DNA of 64,000 nucleotides from Trichodelitschia bisporula (Eukaryota > Ascomycota > Dothideomycetes > Phaeotrichales > Phaeotrichaceae), in the NCBI GenBank assembly GCA_010356995.1, contig ML996687.1, forward strand, positions 1,707,148-1,771,147, given 5' to 3'. Both the position numbers and the translations under genes were made by a program. Position 1 is the stretch's first letter. Every line of letters starts with the position of its first letter. Positions 44,791 through 56,900 of this stretch are shown here, piece after piece. The notes beneath the pieces are model-generated. The model was not told the DNA's origin, did no database searches, and saw only the letters and a list, made by a program, of their open reading frames with translations.

Positions 44791-46921
44791 TCACTTATCC
44801 AGCACCACTCCCATCCACCCCGCCGCCCCGTGGTCCACGTTCCGCCACTCGCCCATCTCTACCCCGCGCTCCCAACCCATCATCACCATCAGCGCCCGGC
44901 AGCCAGCTGCACTGACAGCACAAACCACAGCGTCTCCTCTAGCTAGAACTGCGAGGTCGAGAAGATATGCACGACCGATCATCTCCCGCATACGCATGGC
45001 TGCTTCCGATGCCACCGGGGGTGGACTTGAAGCTTCAGCCTTGGCTTCCGCCTCAGCATTTGCTTCAGCTTCGGCCGCCGCCTTAGACTTGGAGTGGTCG
45101 TATACCAGCATCGAGGTGTACTCCTCCTTCAGCGGTTGATGTACTTCCGCATGCCTCTTCACCAATGAGCCTCCTTTGCCACCACCCTTAGGCTTTTCGA
45201 CCTGAGCGTTCCAGCCTTTGCCTTCTCCATCTCTGCCCAGACCCCAAAAGACGTCCCGGAAGAAGCCTCCTTCCCAGCCGTGTACCTCGTCGATCCACTT
45301 GTTCTTCTTCGGGGAACCCCCAGATGATGCCTCGAGGACTCGCTTTGACGCCAGCATGATCCGGTCCTGAGCTCGGATGGTCCGCGAAACTTCGGGCTCG
45401 GCATATACGTCCGGGTCATCCGATGCGAGTAGCACGCGAGAGACGGCAAATCCGGGCGCACCGTGCCGTGGATAGAGGCGAGAACTGGACAGAAGCGGGG
45501 ATAGCGTACGCTTAGCGATGCGTTTGATGCTGTCGACAATTGGAGGAGACGGGTTCCGGCTCGTGTGCTCGTTTCCGTCATCCGCATCTCCATCTTCATG
45601 TCCCCCTTCAAACCGCTCGATAAGCACTTGTCTTGCTTCGTCCATGTATCTCGCCAGCGGTAGGTAGTCCTCGCGGTACTCCATCTCCCAAGGTCGCACA
45701 TCACCCCTCCGCACATGCATGCCCACGACCAAGCCACCATGGTCTCTAACTTCGCTGACAAAACGAGCCGCTCGTTCCTCAACATAAACTGCGTCTCCGT
45801 TCGCGTCCGAGAGCTTGAAGAGCGCCTCATATCCAGCACGAGCAAGTGAGAAGACATGTCGCTGCTGCTGATTGACATTTGATCTGCGTGAGTCGACATA
45901 TTCTTCTTCAAAAGCGGCGCCAAACGCCTGGTCAAAGGTAGCAGCTGAAATTACCAAGTGGGCAGCAGAACGCGGGCATGGAACGCGATGCGATGGCGGA
46001 GCCGGACGGCATGGAGGTTGAGGTGGGGGGGCGAAATAAGCGGTGTAGTTGCCATATGGCCTATAAAGAGTCAGCCCTATAGTACTGTGCTATAGCCCGC
46101 TCGACAAGGCTAAATTGAGACAGGAAAGTGTAGGTGCCACGAACTTACCACCTAGTGTCATCCACAAAGAAGGCTCGACCTTCCTTTCGCGCGAGCCCGT
46201 ACGCCGTCCACAGACCCAGTAGCGTATTCCCCATCCCCGCATCTTTCGTTTCCATGACATAGGTCAGACTTCTTTCGCACACAGCTTCGGCATTTTCTTC
46301 GTCTGTTTCGGGTGCTGATAACAAAAGTCCTCTCTGTTGAGCCTCCCCAACATCCACATATCTCGGGTCCACGGCGTAGTATTCCCCTTTCCAAAAGGTG
46401 CCCGGTTTCGCACCAGCGCTAAGCTCCTCCGCCACATGCTCCGCCTGGAGGCACAGTTCGGCATACTGCGCCGGTCGTAGCGGAAATGGCAGGTGCTGGG
46501 GGATGTGTAAGGTCCACTTTTGCCTGCCTCGCTCGTCGTGGACGACCACAGCTGCGGGTTGACGGGGAAGGTCGTCCCCAGAGACCATCTCATACTCTCC
46601 ACCTCCTGAAGTACGCAACTCATTGCCGAGGGATGAAAAGAGAGTTCGAAGGGCGAACCATACTAGGAAAACGAAAAGTGCAGTGGCGAGGAGGACGCGC
46701 CTGAGGAACTGAAATCGACTGAGAGTCTGCTTCTTTCCATGGCGATGGATCAGAGAAGGGAGACTGGGTGACAGAGGCGGAGACGGCACAAGGCCTCGCC
46801 GTGGGTTAAGGGTCGGCGAACCTGAAGTTGCGCTAGAAGTACTTGCGAGACTTGCGATACTAGAGGTGCTGGTGGTTGACGAAACCGAAAGGTTGGCCTG
46901 TCGGAAAGAGTGCTGCTTCAT
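44791..46921 (-). CDS. FUT8-like type II membrane glycosyltransferase
   Basis: Two exons (46921-46149, 46060-44791) encode 680 residues. One membrane anchor lies near residue 80 (VLLATALFVFLVWFALRTLF) after a Ser/Thr-rich cytosolic tail, so a Golgi type II protein is likely. The catalytic part has the run seen in alpha-1,6-fucosyltransferases: GNTLLGLWTAYGLA for the donor side, VVGMHVRRGDVRPWE, then VLLASDDPDVY, and finally AVLARGDAVVCAVSAAGCRAL. I therefore place it near GT23/FUT8 or a GT-B fucosyltransferase-like fungal family. No SH3 domain follows. An Ala/Glu repeat (AAAEAEANAEAEAKAEA) interrupts the domain near the end. Donor and acceptor are unknown, since most ascomycetes are not known to core-fucosylate. 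The frame is open upstream to a TTG, but 46921 is the first ATG. Confidence 0.75.
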
Positions 46922-49900
46922 GGCTAGCAGAAGCAAGCAAGGAGAAAGGATTAGATCATGAGCGATTGAATGAACTAAAATCGAGAAATAAAATGGACGG
47001 TGAGCCTGCCAGTCCTATGGGAAAGTTTGAGACGTCGAGGAGGCTTTTAGTTAAAGCGCGTATATCAAGGGACTGGGGGAGAGGGGAGCTGAGCACGGCG
47101 ACGAGGCAAGCCAGGTAGGAAAGAAACAACGGCCATGTAGCGGGGCCCAGGCCCAATTAGTTGACGGCAGTCGTCTGTCGAAGCAAGGCGTCAATCGGAG
47201 AGAGAGGGAGAAGATGATAAAATGGAGGGGGTGACAGCATGCACTGCATCTGGCACAGGCAGCGTCGGAGGTTAAAGCAAGGGAGTTTCGCGACACACGA
47301 GACAGGACGAGTGAACTTGAGGCGAAGAAGAAACAAAAGAGGAAGAGGGCCAAAGAAGAAGAGAATGAGTTTGAAAAGGCAAACGGGGGATTAAAAGGAG
47401 CTTGAAACAAGTCTGTTGGGTTCCTTTCTTAATGCCACTTTGAAGTGGGATTCAAGAGGAGATGGATGGCTTGATGCGGAAATTGACGATGATGGCAGAA
47501 GGAAGAGAGGAAGAGGAGAGAAGAAGATAAAAAGATTCGGAAGAGAAGACGAGAGGAGATGATGAGCAAGACGGGCACGAAGAGATCAACCCATCCCTTC
47601 AACCCCGCTCAAGTCCACCCAAACGCTCCCTCCCGCTTAGTTTCCGTCGTTCTTGCAGACACGGGCAGCTTATGGTGTGTGTGAGAGGGTGAAGCGACGA
47701 CTCACAGCTTGCCTTGTTAGCTTTTCTCACCACCAAATCACCAATACTCTTGTTCACGCTTTGTGATGACCTCAACGGGGTCTCCGACTGAGGAATGATC
47801 CTCTCTTACCATACGGAGCAGTACTCCCCCGTCTCTGATCATCACGCTCATCCCTCCTTCAGATCTTCTTTCATCTACTCCGTAATCCTTCAAAAGCTCT
47901 CACGCTACCATTCCATCTCTTTCAAGCTCAGTCCTTCTCCTTGAATATCCCTTCCCCCTCTCCAATTAGAATACCTCTTCCCGAGGAATTCAAAGCCTCT
48001 CCTCTCGATCGACGCCGCCTACCCATCGCCTCAGTTAGCCGCAAGTTACAACCTGCCGGCACCCTTGCAAAGCAAAACTGGTGGGAGCCGAAAGCTGGAC
48101 CATAGACTCATCACCAGAAAACCAAGGGGGTTCCACAACGTCGCAGTCTGAAACACCCGAAGGCCACATTCGCGGGCTGATCCGCTGAGCAGCTTCCCGC
48201 CCCCAGAGGCCAATGCTAACCAACGAGAATAGTGGAAAGCCGCGACGAGTCTCCTGTGCTAGGGCGTCATAAGGTGGGTCCTGAAAATATGATGCGCCTC
48301 GGAAACTCGGGACAGAGAAGTGAAGCATCGCCTATTTCTTATTGTCGTCGCCATGCCCCTCCCCGCATTTGGGCTGCTCTTTGGAACGCCAGCTAGGGGG
48401 ATTGCGAGGGCCGGGAACCAACGAGAGGCCGCCAAATGCGCCCCAATGACGTTGGGCTCCAAAGCCTCCCCAGCCGCGCCTTTGTGATCCCCACGACACT
48501 CGAAAGGAAGCCCCCGCGAGCAGTAAACACAGGTCTTGCCTTCAAGCCCCTCGAAGAAAGGAAAAACTCTACTCCAGTCTTCGCACGCCTCATATCGTTT
48601 CCACCTTCCAGTCCACGAGGTCGAAGCACAGACCAGCGCCATTAAAACGCCGGCCTGTACTGGTCTGGATCCCCGGATCTGTCGCAAGATGCGCCCCTGC
48701 GCCCCCATCGCGCCTTCACCACCCGGCGCCGGGATGCTCTCCGGAGGCTACATTGCCATGTTGCTAATTCGGATCTGCCCCATGACCCTGTCGTTGATGT
48801 GCAGGAGTGCATATGTAGGCCGAGATGCGACCCTTCCGAACCGCCGAACAACATCAAACTTCGGAGGGTGCTTCAGTGATCGCATTGTCGTGCGTTGTCT
48901 GACCCCCCCTTCGGTGTGGTAAGGGTGAGAACGACTTGCTGTCCGTTGCTCGCTCGCTCCGTGAGGCGACACGGTCCCATGGCAGCGAAGCTACACAAGC
49001 GTGTTGCTCCCTCGATGGAGTGCGCATAGGCCGCCTAAACCATCGTCGTGCGCATCGTGCCCGTTTCCATTATACCCTCTCATCCACGGGTCCGAGGTCA
49101 GCGAATGGCGCAGCGCGCCCGGGAACCGTGGTGTGGTGGCTAGGCAACGCGGGATTTGGAATGCCGAGAGATTTGAACATAGCAATAGTAGCACTAGTAA
49201 TGCAGTCTACAACATCGTCCGCGGAGCAGGTCCCTATCGATAGAATATGGTACAGGATGCAGCAATCATACTTTCTCGTTCATAGGATCCCTAAACGCCT
49301 CCCCGCCCGTTCCCGTCACCAGAGCCTTACTGCGGTTGCAAACCCGGTTCAATTGCATCTAGACATCGAACTCGGTAGTCGTTCCCGCCTGCGTGCCTCC
49401 TTCAGCATGATGAGCGGTTGATTCCCCGGTCCCACCCACCCCTCACCGAAATTACCCTCACTCGTCCCATCCAATGCGTATCCTACAGTACAACACTCTG
49501 CCCTTGCCCCTGCGAGGGCACAAGACCGGGTATCTCATATCTAAACAGGCCAAAACGGGCAAACAAAACATGCAGCAAGCCCCAAGCACACGATGCATCA
49601 AACACAAGAACAAGAAGGTCGTAAGAAGGCACTCGAGGGGGAAGCAAACAAAACCCAAGGCAAACCCGGAAACCAAACCAGAAACCTAGAATGTGCCTCC
49701 TGCAGGGCAAGGATGTATGCTTGTGAAAACGGAGGGGCGTAATGTGGTTCGTCCAACGAGGGCCCGGAGCCGAAATATAGCTGAGGCTGATGGTGGTGAT
49801 CGTTTGCTGTCGCGTTCGGGAAATGGTCCCCTTTTTCTGAGCTGTCCGAATCTACCCAGCTCCGCCGGTGCCGTCCGTCACGCGGATGACGGGAAACCAC

Positions 49901-50034
49901 ACCTCTAACCCAGGCGAGACACCGATATGACGAGATGAAAATCCCACTTCTCTTATCCATACCGTAGGTTACCCCATCCCTCGTCGTCCCATGCCCACAG
50001 ATATCCCCCGACGCTCAGGTAAAAACACTCCATC
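46922..50034. other. 3.1-kb region without a supported gene
   Basis: From 47170 to 47580 the plus strand is purine-rich (gaagag/gagagg repeats), the likely promoter and leader of the glycosyltransferase, rich in pyrimidines on its own strand. From 47820 to 48010 the plus strand is pyrimidine-rich, like a promoter for a plus-strand transcript, but no convincing coding exon follows. Frames of 60-160 codons at 48000-49430 occur on both strands without known motifs. An unannotated non-coding transcript is possible. Confidence 0.5.
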
Positions 50035-53023
50035 TCAATGATTCTCGCTAATCCGCACACTCGCCCTCTTTGCGCCCGGCCGGGGCACCGACACCGAAAT
50101 CCCACTGTCGACCCTATTCTCCCCTCCATTAGCAACCCCATTCATCCCTCCATTCTGCACCCGCTCGGTGATCATCTCATCCAGCAAGCGCGTCATCTCA
50201 TCCACACTCTTCCCCCTCTTCTCCGGACTCAGCACACCCGCCATAACCGGACTCAACGGCTGACTCATCGAGGCCACGCGCGACGCCGTCCCTCCCAGCG
50301 CCGGACTCCCCCGGTTTAAGCTTCCGCTGCGCCGCGGTTCCAGCGGACTCGACGCCCCGGTATCGACAGTAAGATCCGCGACATCGCGCTTGCGGGCCGC
50401 GGACCGCAGTGCCGTAATCATCTTGTCCTTGTCGTCGAGGCGCGCGCGAAGATCCGCGATCTCCGCATCCTTCTCGCGGAGCATGTGCTCAGCGCCGCCT
50501 TCGTCAAGGGCTGCACGGGCAGCGAAGCTCATCGACACACGAGAGTGGCTCGAGCGGCGCGCTTGCAGGAGGCGCTTTTCGAGGGTTGAGATGTAGCGAT
50601 TTTTGTCTGCGAGATCGGCTTGGAGGGCGCGGATTTGCACCTGCGCGGAGGCTGTGCCGTCGCCGTTTTCGCCGAGGGAATCTTCCTCCTCGCCGTCTCC
50701 GCTACCCGATTCGCCGTTCAGGAGGTCACCGGTGCCTGTGGGCGTGGTCCCGCCGCTTCCCATGCCGGACATTCGAAATGAGCGGGCTGAGCCGGAAGAA
50801 GCGCGATTGGCTTGAGGAGGCTCCAGCGTTGCCGTTGATGAGCGCGTGGACCGTGTTGTCGATTCTATCGTCGTGAGTACCGAGTTGCGTTGTATGCTGA
50901 GAGACGAAATGGAGCGGTTAGCATTGACGCCCAAGCTCTTCGAGCTCAGGATCAGGCGGTTAAGGTGCTCGATGCGCTCCTTGAGGGCCGTCCGTGCCAA
51001 CTGCATCTCCAACATCTGCTCCTCGTGCCGCTGTTCTGCCTCAATTTCGCGTATCTTCTCTGCTTCCTCCGTCTTCGCTTGCTTCTGCGACTCAAGTTGC
51101 TTCCGCAGATCCTGAATTTCCACGCGGTACCGGTCAAGCAGCGCACGACTCCCCGCATCACCTGGGCCGCCGAAGGCTTCTTCCGCCTTTTTGGCGTGAG
51201 AGACAATGTTATTTTTGGCGCGCGAAGCAAACTTGAGTGTGTTGAGCGTTTCCAACGTGTGGCTGCTGGCCGAAGCGACGCTCCCGGCAGAGCCGGTCTG
51301 AATCGTACAGAGGATACTGACAAGCGAGTTACCCGATAGCGCAGGTTGAAGCAAGCGCGTCAATTTGCTGTTTCTGTACGGGAGATGCTTGTCCTTGTCT
51401 GGGCCCTTCTCCTTGTCCTTGTCGAGGGACAGTTTTGAGATGACGGTGCCCAAGGTGAGTAGGGATTTGTTGATATGGGCTCCCTCGGTTCTCCGCTCCT
51501 TGCTCTCGGCTGCCCGCTCAGACCCCGCAAGATCGATCAGGCTGAGAGTAGACACGCGGACACCTCCGGGTACCAGTCCCTGCCGTTTGCTTTCTGCAGC
51601 GTTGGCCGGCGCACGCTCTCTGCTTTCCACCACAATCTGGACGACAGCATGACTACGAGAGCTACGAGCGTTGAACTGCGTCCCGGCTACTCTCCGCGCA
51701 TTGTCACCCCGGGCAATGACGCGCAAAAGCTGCGTTGGAGATTGGACAATCTCTTCCTTGAGCGGGGAGGCATATACGCCGCGCTTGCTGTCTTCGCGGA
51801 GCTTGATCTCTTCTTGAGGGCCGACCTGTCCATTCGGTCCGACGGGTGTCGCTGAAAGGAGATCGTGAATCTTCTCATTGTAGATTTCGAGATATGATAC
51901 TCGGAGGAGGAATTCGCGGTGAGGAGTTTCACGAATGAAGGAAAATATGTCGGTAATCGCCAAGGGAATGACGCCAGGGGATGTTGCTGTGCCTTGCATG
52001 GAGAAGGTTTTGCCCGTTCCCGTCATGCCGTAGGCGAAGACCGTGCCATGATAGCCTTCCATAACTCGCCGTACAAGCCGTTTAGCCGCTGAATCGTAAA
52101 CTTTTGCGTTGTTATCATGCACCGTGAAGACATTATCTAAGGATGTTAGCTGGAACTGCATAACGAGTGTGCAACCTACCATAAACGTATTCACCCCCTT
52201 CCCGTCCCCGGTACGAAATAAGGCTCCTCCGTCCATCCACCATCCATTCCAGATCGTGCTTCGACGACTCGCTCGGGGCCGCCTCCGGTCTCACGCGGAC
52301 GCTGACTATGACGTTTCCTTTCCCATCTTTGCCGGGTGAGCTTCCATCTGTACGTCCATCTGCTGTCCGCCCCCGAGATTCGTCGGTTTCCTCCATGTAC
52401 GACCCTTGCGCGGAAGAGGACCTGCTCTGCGGAGGCGACGGCAAGTTCAAGAGTGAGACGACTCTCCCATCGCCTCCACCGTTCATGAGACTCGGAGTGG
52501 TGTTGTAAGATCGAATGGAGCTGACGCGGTTCGGAGGCCGAACGCTGGTGCGCCGCAAACTGCTCTCACGGGGTCCAATTTTGGGGGAAGTCGCGCCCTC
52601 GATCGGAGAAGCGACCGTCGAGGTCGAGCTCAGACTATGCGTACTCGCGCGTGCACCTTTTGGAGGGTTGGGAAAAGAAGCTATGCTGATGGTTTTGCGC
52701 ACCGCGCGCGCAGGATTCGCAGTATTATTTGCGCCTGCCGCCGACTTCGGAACAGTTGTTCCACTCAAGTTCGATGTGTGCGTTTTCTTCGCAGGCAGCG
52801 CAGAAGAAACAGCTCGTAGGTTCGACTCTCTCGACTCTCTGGGCCCAGGGAGAAAGGAGGTCCCTGATGCGCGCCGTGCGTCTCGAAGAGAGTCACGGAT
52901 GCCTGTAGGAGTCGCGGGGGAGCTGAGGGAGCCTCTCCGGGTCTTCAGTACGGGTAGTGACGGCAGAGGGGTATTTGGCGGGCCAAGCGAAGGCCGTGAG
53001 GGTCGGGGGAGCGTGGTCGTCAT
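50035..53023 (-). CDS. kipA: KipA/Kip2-type kinesin-7
   Basis: Two exons (53023-52180, 52136-50035) encode 981 residues. An N-terminal basic Ser/Pro-rich region of about 235 residues precedes the motor. The motor shows VIVSVRVRPE, the P-loop GMTGTGKT (residues 317-324), switch I NARSSRSH and switch II LIDLAGSERA, then NKSLLTLGTVISKL and a HLPYRNSKLTRLL block. Coiled coil follows (DLRKQLESQKQAKTEEAEKI and later segments). This layout is that of CENP-E-like kinesin-7; in Aspergillus KipA rides on microtubule plus ends and keeps hyphae growing straight. The 43-nt intron is in the motor and restores YVYDNVFTVHDNN. The C-terminal tail is basic. Intact. Confidence 0.93.
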
Positions 53024-54886
53024 GGCGTCTGAAAGAAAGGGAATGGGTTACACGGCGGACGGTTGTTTATTACGCGAGGACCAGCTGCGGAGCTGCGGTG
53101 CGGCCCGTTGAATAAAGCGGGAGACTGCTTGAGGAAAGTAGGCGGGCTGTTGTCAGTGTGCGCAGTGAGCGGATGGCCGTGACGCAGCCATGTGCAAACG
53201 CAAGGGAGCTCTGCTTTGAGGTTTTGGGGGGCGTGGGGGTACAGGCGGAACAGCGTGGGTAGTTCGTTCAATGACGCGTTCCTATTCTTCAGGTCGTGAG
53301 GGGGAGGTAGAGAGAGCGAGCGACAGTCTGTCTTCGCAGAGTTAAAGGAAGAGAAAAAGACGTCGAAGGTTCGATAGAGGAGAAGAGAAGGGATGTGTGA
53401 GCGTGAGCGTGGTTCGACGTGTATGGGGGTCTGGGGGAAGAAGAGTGCGGGAGCGGAATCTAGGGGCCCGTAGCCACAGAGTGGCTGGTCCATATGTGGG
53501 GAAGGGATGGGTGCTTAGGGGTAGTCCACTCACCCCATGTTATTTTTGCGAACCTCCAACACCATCATCACCACGCTCGCATTGCCATATCAGTCTTCGA
53601 ATGCCATTACTCTACGGATGTACACACCCTGGGCACTAAATGGATGCTTCCTCTGCTTGACTTCTGCTATCTCATCAGCTTGAACCCGATTTAAATCAAT
53701 TGCTGGCTGCCCGTGCCAAATTCGCAAGGCCATGCTTGCAACTCGTCATTTGTGTCTTTCAAGGTGGAGAACAACCACAAGATAAGCCTTGCCCATTGCT
53801 AGCATTCAGTGATTGAACCATACCGACAGGCCCTTCTGAGTGGCTATCTCTTGTCAAGCTTGCCCGTTGGTTCGTCAACACCGTAAGCGTCCATGTCAAG
53901 TTCCGACTCCTCTTCCCCTCAACCTTCTCCGCTGATACCTCCGGGGTTAAAGCGCGGGGACGCTTTATGGACAACGAGCAACTCTCGCCTTCAATTCCAA
54001 TACTCACTGCTGATAGGTGGCATCGCGAAACGTTTATCCATATGAGGCGTGTACGGAACATCAGGAAACATTCCAAGACAATAACGACGAAGCTATACCT
54101 TGACCACGAGGCCTGAATTGAGCATTCGGATTTATCGAAGCGTTGCACGGCAGTTTCAACACTCGGCCAAAGCCGTCACCGACATTCGGAGGACCATCGA
54201 GCTGCCGATTTCTCAGCGGTAGTGCTTGAGTTGGGCCCCAAGCTATAAGTGACGACATCTTGATCTTCCTCGCCCCGCACAGCGAAGACTTTCCGAGACT
54301 GATGAAGTTGAATGTCTTCTTCTTGCAAGGGAAGCATGCGCTTAGGGTAGTGGCCCTCTCAATTGAAGATTGATCGGTCGCTACGATGTGAGGCCGCCCA
54401 GGATCAGTTTCTTTCTGTACATCTTTGGCCGAAGGAGGATTGGTTGTCATGATCGTCAGCCTGATTTTCTGCGTAGCATGTGATACGCGAGCGGCTAGCC
54501 TCATCGTGACCAGCAAAACGTCTAATTAGAGAGAGAAATGCAACCCAAGAAATCGCAGGCGGAGCTCCCAAATTGTCAACCAGGAGACGCACAGGTGCAG
54601 ATTAGGGGACAAACGTCCACACTTCAGGCAATGAGGCCAATAATCAAGATTTTTCCTCCATCTCCAAGCCGTAAAGTCTAATAAGGCCTGCATATGCATA
54701 TGCATAACCATCTCTTGGGCCTTGCCGTAAATGGTCTCGAAAGAGGCACCTCGACCCGGGGGACGCGCAACATGCAGTTGCGCCCCCAGGCTATGGTTAA
54801 TGCTGGCTCTCCAATGCGCACTGAACCGCGGCATTGGGCCTGTCAATGCAACCCCTCGCAGTCGAAAACCCGCACGCCGGTCCGTC
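53024..54886. other. Intergenic region between KIPA and small-gene locus
   Basis: Upstream of the kinesin the minus strand is pyrimidine-rich. From 53640 on the GC content falls. Minus-strand frames at 54516-54061 and 54148-53759 (about 150 and 130 codons) overlap and lack motifs; I do not call them. No repeats or mobile elements are seen. Confidence 0.5.
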
Positions 54887-55224
54887 ATGATTCAACTTTC
54901 CAATATTTCATCATCTTCAATCAGCACGTTCACGAGCTCAGCCATGGAGAACTGCGCACGGCCTCAAAATTACCTCATTTCCGCATCCCACGATGCTGCC
55001 CGCGAAACACCCCCAAGCAGCTTCGTCCTGCAAGCCTCCCAGCCCAATCCCGGCGCCATCGACCCGATCACCACCATTCTGCGCAAAGCGTAAATCCCCG
55101 CCGCTCCCCCTCCAACACTAAGTCTTGACCTCCCTTGATCTTGTTCTCCCCTGATCTATACCCTTGAACATTCTTATCTCTACCCCATAGAATGTACGGA
55201 GGTAAGTACTTGAAGGTGAGGTAG
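54887..55224 (+). CDS. Candidate small two-exon gene, 78 residues
   Basis: Exon 1 (54887-55089) and exon 2 (55191-55224) are joined by a 101-nt intron with GTAAAT and a CCCCATAG acceptor. The product starts MIQLSNISSSSISTF, has a polar middle (MENCARPQNYLISASHDAA) and ends with a short basic segment (ITTILRKAMYGGKYLKVR). An inner Met at 54944 gives a 59-residue form. I do not recognise a family. In its favour are the good splice signals and that splicing replaces a stop with a compact basic C-terminus. Against it are the small size and the absence of any known domain. Confidence 0.42.
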
Positions 55225-56068
55225 GAAATCTAGAAGCTGAACGACGAATGCCATGACGACGACTCTTCGGGGATTTTTCTCCGGATCACCGTAGCATGCG
55301 ACCGACCTGCAAACTCCACCCCCTTCTTCGTTCTCAGCCATTCAGCCCAAAAGCTCCGGACACAGGCCCGCTTCCCGCTTGATTCCCCGCTGTGCTCGGC
55401 GCGCCCCCTGGCCTAACCGTTGTGCTTACGGCCACTCAGAGTGTGATGCTGCGCATTAGGCATCTGAATGGTCGATTTGCGGCACAGCCCGAATAACAAA
55501 CTTGGGGAGTGGGCGCTTGTCACGTCTCGTGGGAACGCTGTACCGTTTCATCCCCGCAAGACATAACGCTCCTCTTCCATGCCGTTGTGAGCTTCCATGC
55601 GGGATGGAAGTGCTCTAATCACGTGACCTGTCTACTGAAGCCTTGTCGCCTTGTCGCCTTTGCGCCTGGCTTTGTACCCACACTTGGCGTCAGAACCTTC
55701 CATCTATAACTTCACGAGCCTCCTTCCTTCTCTTTCTTCAACATCGCAAGTCAACCTCCGGCTCTTCACCATCAAACTCCAGGAAGAGCTGGCTGGCAAG
55801 GTCATAATGGTCTACTTGCAAGAAAGAGTCGCTCTGTTTGAGGCCCCCACGATTTTGTCGTGAGTGGACGGTCATAGGTTGATGCGTACATTCCAGTACT
55901 CGTAGCATGCGCTTCTTCACAAGTTGGCTTGCAAAAGAAGCGATGGCAGAATCGTCTTTGACTTTAGATACATAATCACAGCCTATATCCCCCGTGCCTG
56001 GACGCCCCTGCTCCCATGGTGTCTTCTGTCAAAATATCAATACCTTATCTCGCCTTCCCCGCCAAACC
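55225..56068. other. Spacer between two small candidate genes
   Basis: No supported gene. It contains one TCACGTGA site (55619-55626) of the Cbf1/Pho4 type, followed by a pyrimidine-rich stretch (55715-55745) that looks like the leader of a plus-strand transcript. The 70-codon frame after it has no features. Confidence 0.45.
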
Positions 56069-56425
56069 TCACAACATCTGCTTGGTATCATCAGAATACA
56101 GCCTGGAGAACACTCAGGGATTAACTGAAAACATACCACGGCAAAGCCCCCTGCGACCATCAAGCCGAACATTGAACCTCCAATATAGGCCCCTGGCGCT
56201 CTCCCTTCCAACGGCCTTGAAGTTGGAGAGGCGGTCGGCGATGTGGGGTGCATACTCGTGGGCATGCCTGTTCCGTGTACGTGCGTCGAATTACTCCTTA
56301 GAAAGACACATTAGCCCCGCCTCCTTTCTTCTCTTGAGTGTCATCTCAGCTTACTTTGCGGTCACATCGCCTGCGAATAGGAAGAGCGCCCAAGTAAGAG
56401 CGCCTGTGACTTGACGGAACTGCAT
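56069..56425 (-). CDS. Candidate small secreted or membrane-anchored protein, 79 residues
   Basis: Three exons (56425-56355, 56296-56137, 56077-56069) give 79 residues. The N-terminus is a good signal peptide (MQFRQVTGALTWALFLFAGD), followed by a Ser/Thr/Pro-rich linker (SPTASPTSRPLEGRAPG) likely to be O-glycosylated, and a final hydrophobic span (YIGGSMFGLMVAGGFAVML). This is the plan of many small fungal surface proteins with a C-terminal anchor. The introns have sound ends (GTAAGC...CTAAG; GTATGT...AGCAG). The last exon adds only two codons and the stop; the second donor is otherwise read through to an unrelated tail. Family not known. Confidence 0.55.
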
Positions 56426-56900
56426 CCTGATGGTCGGGGCTGTGCGGTTCGTTGATTGGACTAATATGGGGGGATTGGAGGAAGCTTTCTTGAACAACTG
56501 TTGTCGGAGTCCGTGAAGGACGAAGGCGGACTTATACCGCATTCTAGACTGCCTTGACAGTTTACACTAACGGCTGTATGCAGGTTCCCGGTTGCTACGG
56601 GCATCCAGACACTGCCTCAAGCTGTGTAACATTCGGACCCCCCGCTCGCGTGGTCTTCCCCTCATGCAAGTCCGACATCGAAAGTAAGTGGCGACAACGC
56701 ACAATGCATACTGAGCACGCAGGGAATCCTTGAACTGTATTCTCGTCTGATCCACTCTGCTACGCTAATCGCCACCATCAAGCAATCGCCACGAATAAGT
56801 GGTATCACTAGCGCTCATGCTCCCCACAACCAGGCACATCTAAGCCCAATTTGATCCCCAACACCAGCGAATGCATACTGTACAACGAGCCGGACTTCGC
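56426..56900. other. Spacer between small-protein gene and VHC1-like gene
   Basis: Upstream of the small minus-strand gene and downstream of the transporter. AT content is higher than in the flanking genes. No gene or structured element is supported. Confidence 0.5.

Noticed and set aside
48035-49421. Several 70-160-codon frames on both strands
   Set aside because: No motifs, overlapping on opposite strands, no coherent splice pattern; left as a gene-poor region.
53759-54516. Two overlapping minus-strand frames (about 150 and 130 codons)
   Set aside because: No recognisable domain, and I could not find an intron joining them that keeps the frame.
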